Source: Acinetobacter sp. SFB
Lineage (GTDB): Bacteria > Pseudomonadota > Gammaproteobacteria > Pseudomonadales > Moraxellaceae
NCBI RefSeq assembly: GCF_001647545.1
Contig: NZ_LSZH01000001.1
Span: forward strand, 271,815 to 335,814
Direction: 5' to 3'
DNA length: 64,000 bases
How positions within the stretch are numbered: position 1 is the first letter of the stretch; the number at the start of each line of letters is the position of its first letter. The translations under genes and the position numbers were made by a program. Shown here one piece after another: positions 40,514 to 49,690 of this stretch. Below the pieces are notes generated by a model, which searched no databases, was not told where the DNA came from, and worked only from the letters and a program-made list of their open reading frames with translations.

Positions 40514-40526
40514 ATTGTTATTAAAA

Positions 40527-41693
40527 TCAAGAAACAGCATTTCTTTTAAAATTATCATCGTTACTACAATAATCTAAACAATCTTTGAGGATGCCTACCG
40601 CTCGATAAATATGTTCTGGTTTATCTAAATAAACTTGTCCATTATTTAATACTTCTAATCCGGCACGTAACAATTCTAGTTTTCGCTGATCATCAATATT
40701 TATATTAAATTGAATCGTTGGACGTTTACGATTTACATCGTATCTAAATAACCAACGATTGTTTTTGTTTTGGTATAAGACAGAGTAATAGCTTTCTGTA
40801 TCTCTAGTTGCTAAATCTGATTCAGGAAAAAGTTCACTCACTATACGAAATAGTTCTTGCTCATCCTTTGTCGTAATAATCTTGTCGTTGTCAGAACTAA
40901 CAATATCTTTAAACCCTTTATCAATGGGTTGTTCAGCATTTTGTTCTAGTTTTGGTTCAATTGTTTGAGCGGTAATAATCGTTGGAGATGATAAGCCCTT
41001 TACGACCGTATCACTAATGGCTTGCTCTACAGCTTGCTTTACAAAAGGTTGGATTGTCTCTAAAAATTTAGTGTTTAATTGACGTTGAATATTGGCTTGC
41101 TGGGCAACATAGCGAACAAAATCGATATCCACTTCATTAATACTTTTCTTTATCACTGTTTTAAATTGTTGGATATATTGATTTTCTTCAGCAAAAAAAC
41201 GTAATTTTTCGACATGAAAATTATCATGTTTAAATTCTGCCAATTGCACAAGTTCTTCAGCTTTATGTTTCATGAAATCAACAGTAAGAAATGGTTTTTC
41301 ATCCATAACATTGGTATTGATTAAATCTGTAAAGAAACGCCATTCTTTACCATTGGTAATTGCTCCGATGGTAACGCCAAGACTACTGTTGAAATAACGT
41401 GATAATTGCGGGGCATGGTTGGTTAGATTTGCTGCATAGGGTTTTGCTTCAATGAACATAACAGGCTGTCCATTACAATATAAAGCATAATCAACTCTTT
41501 CAGTGGATTTGACGCCTGGAAAATCAGCAGCAAATTCTGCTAATACTTTTGTTGGGTCGTAAGGGTTAAAGCCAAGAATGTCTAGGAGCGGTAAAATTAA
41601 TGCTTGTTTTGTTGTTTCCTCAGTAGAGCAGTGTTCCCCAACACGTTTAACATGGTCTATATGGCTTTGAAGCTTATTTATAAAATTTTCCAT
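40527..41693 (-). CDS. Orphan HsdR-N-type nuclease-like protein
   Basis: This 388-residue protein resembles the N-terminal nuclease domain of type I restriction R subunits. A PD-(D/E)xK-like core is visible: ERVDYALYCNGQPVMFIEAKPY has Asp68 and the Glu82-Ala-Lys84 pair. No helicase motifs follow, and the C-terminal 130 residues (LFRIVSELFPESDLATRD to RAVGILKDCLDYC) are of unknown fold, perhaps a DNA or nucleotide sensor. No methylase (HsdM) or specificity (HsdS) gene adjoins it. Similar stand-alone proteins are annotated in many genomes; a role in defence is possible but not shown. It is convergent with gyrA and begins after a very A+T-rich leader. Confidence 0.75.
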   Translation of the reverse strand: MENFINKLQSHIDHVKRVGEHCSTEETTKQALILPLLDILGFNPYDPTKVLAEFAADFPGVKSTERVDYALYCNGQPVMFIEAKPYAANLTNHAPQLSRYFNSSLGVTIGAITNGKEWRFFTDLINTNVMDEKPFLTVDFMKHKAEELVQLAEFKHDNFHVEKLRFFAEENQYIQQFKTVIKKSINEVDIDFVRYVAQQANIQRQLNTKFLETIQPFVKQAVEQAISDTVVKGLSSPTIITAQTIEPKLEQNAEQPIDKGFKDIVSSDNDKIITTKDEQELFRIVSELFPESDLATRDTESYYSVLYQNKNNRWLFRYDVNRKRPTIQFNINIDDQRKLELLRAGLEVLNNGQVYLDKPEHIYRAVGILKDCLDYCSNDDNFKRNAVS

Positions 41694-41830
41694 ATATATC
41701 CTTTTATGAATTGTTGTTGATTATGATTTAACCAGTATTCACTTTTTTACTTTATTTTTCAATTATTAAAATCAAAGAAAAATTAGGTTTATTTTAAGTC
41801 TCAGTAAAAATTTACTAAGTTTAGAGTATA

Positions 41831-41850
41831 AAAAATGAAGCCTCGGCTTC
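41831..41850 (-). terminator. Terminator after the decayed symporter gene
   Basis: GAAGCC and GGCTTC flank TC (41837-41850); on the minus strand the stem is followed by ATTTTTT. Confidence 0.75.
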
Positions 41851-41868
41851 CTTATTTGATTTTATAAA

Positions 41869-42570
41869 TTATGCAGCCTGCTTTATTTCAATTTGATAAT
41901 CTTTTTGCTTTTCAGCACCGAATTGACCTTCCCATTTACTGATTACAAGAACAGCCAACGAGTTACCAATCACATTCAACACAGTACATGCCATATCTAA
42001 AATACGGTCAATACCTGCAATAAATGCCAAACCTTCAAGGAGTACCGACACTGCCCAATGTTGCCAACAGCACTACGAAAGACTCGCCTGGAACACCTGT
42101 GCCCCTAAGTCCGTGATCCAAAAATATTGGAAGGAATGAGAGACAAAATGGTATTCACCAGACCATGAGCATGGCTACTCACTTCTTGTGTGGTTTGCTG
42201 ATATTGAGAAATATCAGTTTGTGTCAAGCTCGACATATCAATACAGGAACCCGGCTGAAACACATTTGCCGCAACGAGACCGGCAATAATCGCCACTGTG
42301 GTAATAATCTCAAAATAGACAATCGTTTTGAAACCAAGTTTACCGACATTTTGACCGTGACTTGCATTGGCAATACCTAAAAATCAGCATTGAAACTACA
42401 AGGGGAGTCACAATCATCTTAATCAAATTAATAAAGATTGCGCCCTAAGGACTCAGCAGATTATTAAGTAGAGTTTCATGATATTCGGGAGAATAGTGTA
42501 GAAAAGAGCCTACAAGCACATCTAAAATGAGCGCAATAACGATTTGCCAAGCAAGATTAATCTTCTTCAT
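41869..42570 (-). pseudogene. Decayed dicarboxylate/amino acid:cation symporter (DAACS/GltP type)
   Basis: On the minus strand the gene starts at ATG 42570 (MKKINLAWQIVIAL) and shows GltP-type pieces in several frames: INLIKMIVTPLVVSML, GFKTIVYFEIITTVAIIAG, GVPGESFVVLLATLGSVG and LEGLAFIAGIDRILDM, ending VISKWEGQF. Damage includes a TAG at 42447-42445, a frameshift after SMLI, a large internal deletion near 42110 (SNIF joins directly to the GVPG region) and another frameshift near 42050. About 700 bases remain of an expected 1300, so no working transporter can be made. Confidence 0.9.
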
Positions 42571-42803
42571 GCTAAGCCCTTAAAATCAAATATTTAAAGA
42601 AAAAAATGCGGTAATAATACGGTCGACATCATAAAAAGAGGTTAATAGGAGCATGGGAATGAATAAAAAATATATTCAGAGAGTATGGACAAAAATCTAT
42701 TTTGCGTCGATTAAGATAAGCAATTTAACTTTTTATTCATACTGGGTTTAATCGGTTAATAAAATTACAGTTTGAGTTGAAAATTTAATTAAATTATAAA
42801 GTT

Positions 42804-43949
42804 TTATTTAATAATCTTATCAGGCAGTCTATTAAAAAATTGTTTCTTATTTGGCTGGTTTAAACGGAAATATCCCCAGGTCAATAACACAGCCGCAATG
42901 GTCGCCAGATAAATCATTTTTGCAATGACGATATTTAAAGGTACACCCATTTGGTTCAACTGAATAAACATTTGAATCCCTTGGGTCGAAGGTAAAATAT
43001 TTCCTAACCATTGCATCCACTCCGGCATCGCAGAGTGTGGCCAGGCCGTTCCTGATAGTAAAAAAAGTGGAATGGAAGTAAAGACAATCACATGTCCTGC
43101 ACGTTCAGGCATATCGAAAAAGGAAGCAATGACCATGGTTAGACCAATCACGCAACTGATAAAAATCGGTACGCCCATCAGCATGCCGAAGAAATTTCCA
43201 CCATGTGGATAATCATAAAGCCAAAAAGTAAAACCAAATAAATAGAAACAGCCCAAGCAGCCAATGGTTAAAATGGCGCTAAAGATTGCAAAAAATTCAG
43301 TCTTATTCGGTCGCCAGTTTTGCACTCGGTAACCCGCAATCAGCATACTTAAACCCAAAACAATGGTCTGATGAATAATTAAGGGGGCAATAGCAGGAAA
43401 AATATAACTGCCATAGCCAGACATAGTGTTGAATAACGGAATTTGATGAATGGAAAGTGCAGGTGCGAAATGCGAAATATCACCAAATTTCTGTGCCTGT
43501 TCCGCAATTGCATGTTCAATAGACGTCGCTAAACCCAAACCAATCTGTTTGGTTCTTAAAAAATAGGCTGCACTTAGATATAAGCCAACGCCTCCGACTT
43601 CGCCGCGACGAATACTGTTGGATAAATTATCCGGCAAGAGTAAAATACCATCTGCTTGCTGGGTTTTCACCATCATTTCCGCTTCAGCAAAATTGCTTGT
43701 GACCGCCTTGATTTTCACGCTTGGACTTTTTGACACTTCACCAATAATGCTCGAAGTGATCATGCTCTGTTCTTCATCTACAATGACAATTGGCAACGAC
43801 TCGGCATGTTCAGCTTTATAGGCGGTGGGGTAGAAGAAGCTATATAAAAATACTGATAAAACCAGAGTGGTAAAAATTGAACTGTTACGCGCAATATCTT
43901 TAAAGGTTTTGAAATAAAAGTGTAGGAAGTTTTTGATGCTATTTTTCAT
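42804..43949 (-). CDS. ABC-2-type export permease, second of two
   Basis: This 381-residue inner-membrane protein has one N-terminal membrane segment, a large periplasmic domain (LPIVIVDEEQSMITSSII, QADGILLLPDNL) and about five C-terminal segments including LLSGTAWPHSAMPEWMQWLG, the ABC-2 signature region. It resembles YhhJ/YbhS/YbhR-type permeases. It overlaps the previous permease gene by four bases (ATGA). The two permeases could form a heterodimer, but an ATP-binding subunit is not encoded in the operon. Substrate is unknown; envelope stress compounds or drugs are usual for this family. Confidence 0.85.
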   Translation of the reverse strand: MKNSIKNFLHFYFKTFKDIARNSSIFTTLVLSVFLYSFFYPTAYKAEHAESLPIVIVDEEQSMITSSIIGEVSKSPSVKIKAVTSNFAEAEMMVKTQQADGILLLPDNLSNSIRRGEVGGVGLYLSAAYFLRTKQIGLGLATSIEHAIAEQAQKFGDISHFAPALSIHQIPLFNTMSGYGSYIFPAIAPLIIHQTIVLGLSMLIAGYRVQNWRPNKTEFFAIFSAILTIGCLGCFYLFGFTFWLYDYPHGGNFFGMLMGVPIFISCVIGLTMVIASFFDMPERAGHVIVFTSIPLFLLSGTAWPHSAMPEWMQWLGNILPSTQGIQMFIQLNQMGVPLNIVIAKMIYLATIAAVLLTWGYFRLNQPNKKQFFNRLPDKIIK

Positions 43950-45076
43950 GCTTTAACTCCCTTTAAGTTTTTACTGAGGAAGAAATAGGCAGTACCAAAA
44001 TAGAACAGACAATAGATAGCCAATACCGCAAGCGGTAATAAAGAAATGGATACAGGACTGCCAATCACCCATTGTTCCGTTTGTAATTTTGCATAAGGGG
44101 TGTAGGGAATAATATTGGCCCAGAATTGGGTAAACAGTGGCGCATTATTTAAAGGTAAGGTGACTCCGGCAAAACTGAGGGAAGAGCCACCATATACTGC
44201 AATGAAACCGAAAGATTTGCCTAAGTCTCGCGTGGCTAAAACCACTGTGCTACTTATAAATGCATAAGCACTATAAAAGAGAAACTGTCCGAGTAGTATC
44301 ATCCACAAATGACCTGCAACGAACCAGCCACGGATTTCAATCAGCCAGAACATCCATGCCCAAGTCCATGCGGTAAAAATCAGGACATAGGTTAAATTTT
44401 TCGATAACAATGCCTTAAAAATATGGGACTGGTTGAGCCATTGTCCGGTGGTATTAAATTTTAGTTCTTGTCCAACTGCAAAAGCCACACAGCAACACAG
44501 CAATAAATGCAAAACCGCAGGAATCATAAACGGTTCTAAATAGAACTCGTAACTTAACCCCGGATTATATAAAGGGGATATTTTGACATTGGGTGTTGGG
44601 GCAGCCAGATAAGGAATTTTATTTTCCAGATAATTGTGCCCGGTAAAATCGGTAATTGCCTGTACGGTACTAAGCAGCATTGCAGAGGAAATTGAATTCC
44701 CGACACTAAAATAGCTTTGATTGAAGGCAATACTGATTTCGGCATCTTTGGCTTGAACCAGTCGTTGTTCAGCCCCAGCCGGAATAGAAATATAGCCCCA
44801 AATCTTAGTTTGATTGAGTAGCTTTTCGACATCATCGGGGTTTTGCGAAATAACTGCAACTTCTAAAGCGGCATTATGACTGACATATTTTTCAATATTT
44901 CGGCTAAGTTCACTTTGGTCTTGGTCGATGATGGCAATGGGTAAATGTTCAGGCTTTCCTTGAGAAAACATACTGCTAAACAACACGATTATACATAAAG
45001 GAGCCAGTGTGACTAAGCACAAGTCCCATCTACTGGACAGTAAATAGCGTAGTTCACGCAGCATGCCAGACCACAT
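43946..45076 (-). CDS. ABC-2-type export permease, first of two
   Basis: This 376-residue permease has the same layout as its neighbour: a membrane segment near residue 20-35 (LVTLAPLCIIVLFSSMF), a periplasmic part (LPIAIIDQDQSELSRNIE), and a C-terminal membrane domain. The two proteins share the pattern LPI-I-D-DQS, so they are probably ancient duplicates. It overlaps the HlyD gene by one base and the next permease by four, implying translational coupling and assembly as one complex. It has no ATPase domain. Confidence 0.85.
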   Translation of the reverse strand: MWSGMLRELRYLLSSRWDLCLVTLAPLCIIVLFSSMFSQGKPEHLPIAIIDQDQSELSRNIEKYVSHNAALEVAVISQNPDDVEKLLNQTKIWGYISIPAGAEQRLVQAKDAEISIAFNQSYFSVGNSISSAMLLSTVQAITDFTGHNYLENKIPYLAAPTPNVKISPLYNPGLSYEFYLEPFMIPAVLHLLLCCCVAFAVGQELKFNTTGQWLNQSHIFKALLSKNLTYVLIFTAWTWAWMFWLIEIRGWFVAGHLWMILLGQFLFYSAYAFISSTVVLATRDLGKSFGFIAVYGGSSLSFAGVTLPLNNAPLFTQFWANIIPYTPYAKLQTEQWVIGSPVSISLLPLAVLAIYCLFYFGTAYFFLSKNLKGVKA

Positions 45077-46257
45077 TATTTTGACTCTTTAATTTTAAAA
45101 AGCACACTCATGCCCACTTTTAAATCTGCAATTGGTTTTATCGGTGCTAAATGAACTTTAAAGCTGCGAATATCATAACCACCGGTTTGGCGCGTGGTTT
45201 TAATGGTGGCAAATTCACCTTCTGCATCAATGTTTTTAATTTTAAAAGTGGCAGTTTGATTTAAGGCCGGAATAAAACCATCTATGGTTTTGCTTTGATA
45301 AATTTGCCCATAGAGATCTTCACGCACATTCACGCTGATCCATAAATCATCATCCTGAATAATGCTGACCACGGGGACACCCATCGCCACCAGTTCAGAG
45401 GCTTTGCCGTAGGTTTTAGACACGGTGCCATTAATTGGTGAAAGCAATAGGGTTTCAGCTTCCAAGGCATTGGCCTCGCTAACTGCCGCTTTGGCAATAT
45501 CGACCTGGGCATTGGCTGAAGATTTCTGTTCAGGTGTGCTGCCACGTTTTGCACGTGCATATTGTTGATATGCGGCTTCAGTCATTTGACTGGCTGAGAC
45601 TGCTGCGGCCTGCATTTCATCCCGACGCTGCCGGGAAATCACACCTTGCTGAAACAAAGTTGCTCCACGTTGATATGTGGTTTGTGCCAACGCCTGTTGT
45701 GCTTTCAGGCTTTGCCAGTTGGCATATAACGTATCAATATTTTCTTGTTGTGAGCCACGCTCGGCTGTTGATTGCAGCGCTAAAGCAGATTGCAAAGCAG
45801 CCAGAGCTTGCTGTTTTTTTGCTTCAATTTCAGGGCTGAATAAACGCACCAGTTGCTGGCCTTTTTTAACTTTATCGCCATCATGTACATACACTTCTTC
45901 AATACGGCTTGGCACTTTAGTACTGACATGAATGGTTTCCGCTTCAACCCGGCCTTGCAGTTCAACTTGCTGCGGTTGATAGCTTTTCCATAAACCGAAA
46001 GCAATTAAGCCTAAGAGTAGAATCAGAATGATGATGCCGACAACTTTAATAGCCGCTGACTTTTTTGTATTTGGCGCAGTATTTTCACTGTTCGGAGCTT
46101 GTTCTGAATAACTGAAAAATTCATGATCTATAAAGCTTTGCTGTTCAGCGCTTTTTTGCGAATCTATCTTGCTGTTTTGAGCTGACGTATCTGCAGAGCT
46201 TCCGTCCGAGGAAGTGTTTTCTATATCTTGATCAGGCTTGTTTTGATCTTGATTCAT
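45076..46257 (-). CDS. HlyD-family periplasmic adaptor protein
   Basis: This 393-residue membrane fusion protein has an acidic and Ser-rich cytoplasmic N-terminus, one membrane segment near residue 75 (VVGIIILILLLGLIAFGL), a biotinyl-lipoyl-like domain (GRVEAETIHVSTKVPSRIE, DGDKVKKGQQLVRLFSPE) split by a coiled-coil hairpin (residues 165-270), and a beta-barrel domain (LLSPINGTVSKTYGKASELV, LWISVNVREDLYGQIY). It would link the inner-membrane permeases to the TolC-like channel. The closest known layout is YhiI/YbhG. It lies 18 bases after the TolC gene. Confidence 0.9.
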   Translation of the reverse strand: MNQDQNKPDQDIENTSSDGSSADTSAQNSKIDSQKSAEQQSFIDHEFFSYSEQAPNSENTAPNTKKSAAIKVVGIIILILLLGLIAFGLWKSYQPQQVELQGRVEAETIHVSTKVPSRIEEVYVHDGDKVKKGQQLVRLFSPEIEAKKQQALAALQSALALQSTAERGSQQENIDTLYANWQSLKAQQALAQTTYQRGATLFQQGVISRQRRDEMQAAAVSASQMTEAAYQQYARAKRGSTPEQKSSANAQVDIAKAAVSEANALEAETLLLSPINGTVSKTYGKASELVAMGVPVVSIIQDDDLWISVNVREDLYGQIYQSKTIDGFIPALNQTATFKIKNIDAEGEFATIKTTRQTGGYDIRSFKVHLAPIKPIADLKVGMSVLFKIKESK

Positions 46258-46275
46258 ATTTTTCCCCAGTAAAAA

Positions 46276-47784
46276 TTAACGGATATAATAAGTTTGAGCT
46301 TGATTGACATAGCTTTGGAATTGATTAATTGAGCCATGACTTTGTAATAAAGTTGCCAGTGACAGCACATACTTATAAGCATTCAGCGCCATTTCACTTT
46401 TTAAAGCGCTCAAAGTATTTTGTGCATCAATGACTTGGGTAGCCGTGCCCATATCTTCTTTAAAAGACAGGGTTTGAATACGCAGATTTTCTTGAGCAGC
46501 TTTCATGTTTTGCTGTAGCAACGGGTGACTTTGCTGTGCAGTGGTCACTTCGCTATACGATTTATAAATGATATTTTCAATTTCCTGCTTGCTGCGTTCA
46601 GTCATCAGTTCAGAAGCATAGCGTTGTAATTCGGCAGCCTGAATATTTTTATTTTTATCGACCCCGGAAAACAGGTTGTAACGTGCCACTATACCGATAA
46701 TCCAGTTTTGTTTTTCATCCAGACTGTATTCCCCAAATGCAAAAAGATTGGGCTTTTTCGCTGCACTTTGTGCTTTGACATTGGCATTGGCTAGTTGGGT
46801 ATCCAGTTGCATTTTACGAATGAGGGAGGATTGATCCTGATAAGTTTTCAGCAAGGCATTTAACGATTGGCTTTGCGCAGAATTTATAAAGAGAGGGGTG
46901 CTCAGCTCGGTAATTTGGCTGCTTTGCAACAAATTATTCAGTTGAAAAAGACTAGATCTGAGACTGGCTTCCACATTTTGATAGCTGCGTTCAGCATTGT
47001 TTTTTGCTACTTCAAACTGCATGCGCTGCCCTTTGCTAATAAAACCTTGCTTTTCCAGTTTTAGCGCATTGTTATAGTGGGTTTGCATGGCATTAAAATT
47101 GAAAAGGCTTGAATCGAGTAATTGTTTTTGCAGTTGTGCATTGAAGTAAGCCTGAATCAGTTCAAAGCGCTGTATGTCTTGTTGTTGCTGAGTATTAAGC
47201 TGGCTGCGCTGTGCTTTAATACTGGCCACTTCTTTAGCGCTGGAAGTCAGTCCACCGGTATAAAGCGGCATCAATACTGAAACTGTGGGACGGATCACCT
47301 GATCTTCCAAAATCACATTGGCAGAATCGGGAAATAGACCCACACCGCTATGAATGGTTTGATTAAGACCTTGTTTTAAAGGATCGGCTATACCTGAAGG
47401 AAGGTTTTCTTGATTAATACGATCATTGATGCCTTGAGAGAGCGTTTGTTCCAAATTGTTTTTAAATGAATCGAGCGGAATATCCACTTCATTATGAAAT
47501 GCATAAGCCCGTACATTTAAATCGACCCGTGGCAGCCCTAAACCTTTTAATGCTTCTGCTTCAAGTTTTGAAGCCTGTTGTAAGGCGAGATTGGCTTGAG
47601 TGCTATATGAATCCGTTAAAACCGATTGTTCAGCTTGTGCATAACTAATACTTTGTGCCCATACTGTTGTTGTATAAAAAGTCGAACTAGACAATAAAGT
47701 AATTTTAATCAGTGTTCTGATGCTCTGATCTATATTTTTTTGTGCCCATGTCAAATTCAGTAACATCGATTCGGCTCTCAACAT
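46276..47784 (-). CDS. TolC-family outer-membrane efflux channel
   Basis: This 502-residue protein has a signal-like segment near residues 25-45 (KITLLSSSTFYTTTVWAQS) and two TolC-type repeats rich in coiled coil (SYAQAEQSVLTDSYSTQAN, IQRFELIQAYFNAQLQKQ, GFISKGQRMQFEVAKNNAE, EDMGTATQVIDAQNTL). It should form a trimeric outer-membrane and periplasmic tunnel. It is the first gene of a four-gene operon with the HlyD adaptor and two permeases. A palindrome related to that before the GGDEF-EAL gene lies 65 bases upstream. Cysteine-lipidation is not visible. Confidence 0.9.
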   Translation of the reverse strand: MLRAESMLLNLTWAQKNIDQSIRTLIKITLLSSSTFYTTTVWAQSISYAQAEQSVLTDSYSTQANLALQQASKLEAEALKGLGLPRVDLNVRAYAFHNEVDIPLDSFKNNLEQTLSQGINDRINQENLPSGIADPLKQGLNQTIHSGVGLFPDSANVILEDQVIRPTVSVLMPLYTGGLTSSAKEVASIKAQRSQLNTQQQQDIQRFELIQAYFNAQLQKQLLDSSLFNFNAMQTHYNNALKLEKQGFISKGQRMQFEVAKNNAERSYQNVEASLRSSLFQLNNLLQSSQITELSTPLFINSAQSQSLNALLKTYQDQSSLIRKMQLDTQLANANVKAQSAAKKPNLFAFGEYSLDEKQNWIIGIVARYNLFSGVDKNKNIQAAELQRYASELMTERSKQEIENIIYKSYSEVTTAQQSHPLLQQNMKAAQENLRIQTLSFKEDMGTATQVIDAQNTLSALKSEMALNAYKYVLSLATLLQSHGSINQFQSYVNQAQTYYIR

Positions 47785-47848
47785 TGTTGTAACAAATTAT
47801 ACATCGCTTGAAAATAAGATGTCTTTATCGTTGGTCTCTATATTGTTT

Positions 47849-47866
47849 AATATGCATTTGTATATT
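47849..47866. promoter_or_regulatory. Palindrome upstream of the TolC-HlyD-ABC operon
   Basis: AATATGCATTTGTATATT has eight-base arms with one mismatch around TT. It matches the palindrome at 17366-17381 in 13 central bases except one. It lies 65 bases before the operon's first ATG. Confidence 0.4.
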
Positions 47867-48370
47867 AAGCACTATTTATAATTTAGACCAGAATGATCTT
47901 ACTCGATAATGCCATAGAAGCTCCGACTCGCTATACCGAACAAATTCGGGTGGATCATCCTTGGCATCGTCCATTTTAATTTTTATGCTGTAGCGATACG
48001 AAACTGGCTGAAGATGCATAAATAATGCAGTCATACCCGATTCAAGACAATAAAAAATGCAACAGGAAAGAAGAATAATGGATCTGTCATGGCCGCACAG
48101 GATCGAGTTTGCTCTTTATCTGTTTTAGGCTGTTTTTATTCACTCCCATATTATGTTTTCTGCTTTAAATATGCGTCCTGTCAGTTATTTAATTATAGTT
48201 GAAGTATTTATTGAGATTACTAAACTGAAAAGAATCACAGTTCTTTATTGAACTTTTGACTTTAAATGTCCGATAGCATTGAAATATTTTCAGGATAATT
48301 TACTGCAAGCACAGGCTATCTGTGGTTAAATGCCGTTATTTTATTGTGTTTCACTTTGAAAGGAAAAATC
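47867..48370. other. Gap between the TolC operon and serC, no supported gene
   Basis: Two tiny frames on the plus strand have some coding look: 29 codons from ATG 47893 (MILLDNAIEAPTRYTEQIRV) and 16 codons from ATG 48078 (MDLSWPHRIEFALYLF) after a good GGAAAGAAG site. Neither resembles a family I know; they may be relics or leader peptides. The rest holds the serC promoter, which I cannot place. Confidence 0.4.
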
Positions 48371-49450
48371 ATGCGCGCGTACAATTTCTGTGCTGGCCCT
48401 GCTGCATTACCGACTGCCGTTTTAGAAAAAGCCCAAGCTGAAATGCTCGATTGGCATGGCAAAGGTCTTTCGATCATGGAAATGAGTCATCGCAGTAATG
48501 ACTATGTAGCTGTGGCAGAAAAAGCAGAAGCAGATTTACGCAAATTGATGAACATCCCAGAGAACTATAAAGTATTGTTCTTACAGGGGGGGGCTTCACT
48601 TCAATTTTCTGCAATTCCTTTAAACCTGTTAGGTAAAAATAATAAAGCAGATTATATCCATACCGGAATTTGGTCTGAAAAAGCGTTAAAAGAAGCACAA
48701 CGCTATGGCGATATCAATGTCGTGGAAGCGGGTACAACTATTAATGGTAAATTAGCGATTACCGATCAAAGCCAGTGGAACTTATCTGCCGATGCGGCTT
48801 ATGTGCATTATGCAGATAACGAAACTATTGGCGGTCTTCAATTTGCAGGCATTCCTGAAGTAAATGTACCCTTGGTAACTGATTTATCTTCAAGCATTCT
48901 TTCTGCTCCAATTGATGTGTCCAAGTTTGGTTTAATTTATGCAGGCGCGCAAAAGAATATTGGTCCTGCTGGCTTAACTTTAGTGATTATTCGTGATGAT
49001 CTACTTGATCAGGCGAAAGCTGAAACTCCAAGTATCTTGAAATATTCTGCACAAGCCAAGAATGATTCTATGGTGAATACACCATCAACCTATGCTTGGT
49101 ACTTGTCTGGTTTGGTGTTTAAATGGTTACTTGAAAAGGGTGGTGTTGAAGCTATTCATAAAGTTAACCTTGAAAAAGCCAAATTGCTTTATGGTTATAT
49201 TGATGCGAGTGATTTCTACGCCAATCCAATTGCGGAACAAAACCGTTCTATCATGAATGTGCCATTTACTTTGGCAAATGCTGATCTAGATAAATTGTTT
49301 TTAAAAGAAGCAGAACAAAATCATCTTCTTAATTTGGCAGGTCACCGTTCGGTTGGGGGGATGCGTGCAAGTATTTATAACGCCGTACCATTAGAAGCTG
49401 TACAAGCCTTAGTGAACTTTATGGATGACTTTGCGAAACGCAATGCTTAA
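48371..49450 (+). CDS. serC: Phosphoserine aminotransferase
   Basis: This 359-residue PLP enzyme makes phosphoserine from 3-phosphohydroxypyruvate, and also acts in pyridoxal phosphate synthesis one step after PdxB, whose gene is in this window. It starts MRAYNFCAGPAALPTAVLE, as in the family; GAAAGGAAAA precedes this ATG, so the ATG at 48344 is not used. LFLQGGASLQFSAIPLNLL, the PLP lysine in YAGAQKNIGPAGLTLVII near residue 197, NTPSTYAWYLSGLVFKWL and GHRSVGGMRASIYNA near residue 334 are visible. A strong terminator follows. Confidence 0.97.
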   Translation: MRAYNFCAGPAALPTAVLEKAQAEMLDWHGKGLSIMEMSHRSNDYVAVAEKAEADLRKLMNIPENYKVLFLQGGASLQFSAIPLNLLGKNNKADYIHTGIWSEKALKEAQRYGDINVVEAGTTINGKLAITDQSQWNLSADAAYVHYADNETIGGLQFAGIPEVNVPLVTDLSSSILSAPIDVSKFGLIYAGAQKNIGPAGLTLVIIRDDLLDQAKAETPSILKYSAQAKNDSMVNTPSTYAWYLSGLVFKWLLEKGGVEAIHKVNLEKAKLLYGYIDASDFYANPIAEQNRSIMNVPFTLANADLDKLFLKEAEQNHLLNLAGHRSVGGMRASIYNAVPLEAVQALVNFMDDFAKRNA

Positions 49451-49461
49451 GCGCTAAAGCT

Positions 49462-49490
49462 AAAAAAGCCCATCACAGGATGGGCTTTTT
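49462..49490 (+). terminator. Intrinsic terminator after serC
   Basis: GCCCATC (49468-49474) and GATGGGC (49479-49485) pair around ACAG, with A and T runs outside; it also serves the small minus-strand gene beyond. Confidence 0.92.
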
Positions 49491-49549
49491 ATTGATTAAA
49501 AATAATTTTGTTTAAACCAGTGTGTTGAAAATCAGGTATTAAAATAAGC

Positions 49550-49690
49550 TTAAAGAATAAAGTGATGCAACATATAGGCAGACATAAACATGCCTAACAT
49601 AAAAAATAGACATGAGGTAGAGTCTAACTGGAAACGTTTTTCAAGTTGATGTTCAACTTGTTGTATATTTTCTTCTTGCACGATTTTCAT
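49550..49690 (-). CDS. Small membrane peptide, 46 residues
   Basis: This short frame starts MKIVQEENIQQVEHQLEK, a charged helix, and ends in a hydrophobic segment SCLFFMLGMFMSAYMLHHF that should span the membrane. GAATAGAG lies about six bases before the ATG, a weak ribosome binding site. The serC terminator, which works in both directions, lies 60 bases past its stop. No family is known to me. The amphipathic-then-hydrophobic layout argues for a real single-span peptide rather than chance. Confidence 0.5.
   Translation of the reverse strand: MKIVQEENIQQVEHQLEKRFQLDSTSCLFFMLGMFMSAYMLHHFIL

Noticed and set aside
47893..47979. Twenty-nine-codon frame in the TolC-serC gap
   Set aside because: No ribosome binding site, no recognised family and no hydrophobic or other feature; at best a relic.
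48078..48128. Sixteen-codon frame with a good ribosome binding site before serC
   Set aside because: Too short to separate from chance and the frame has no recognisable similarity; kept only as a note in the gap entry.
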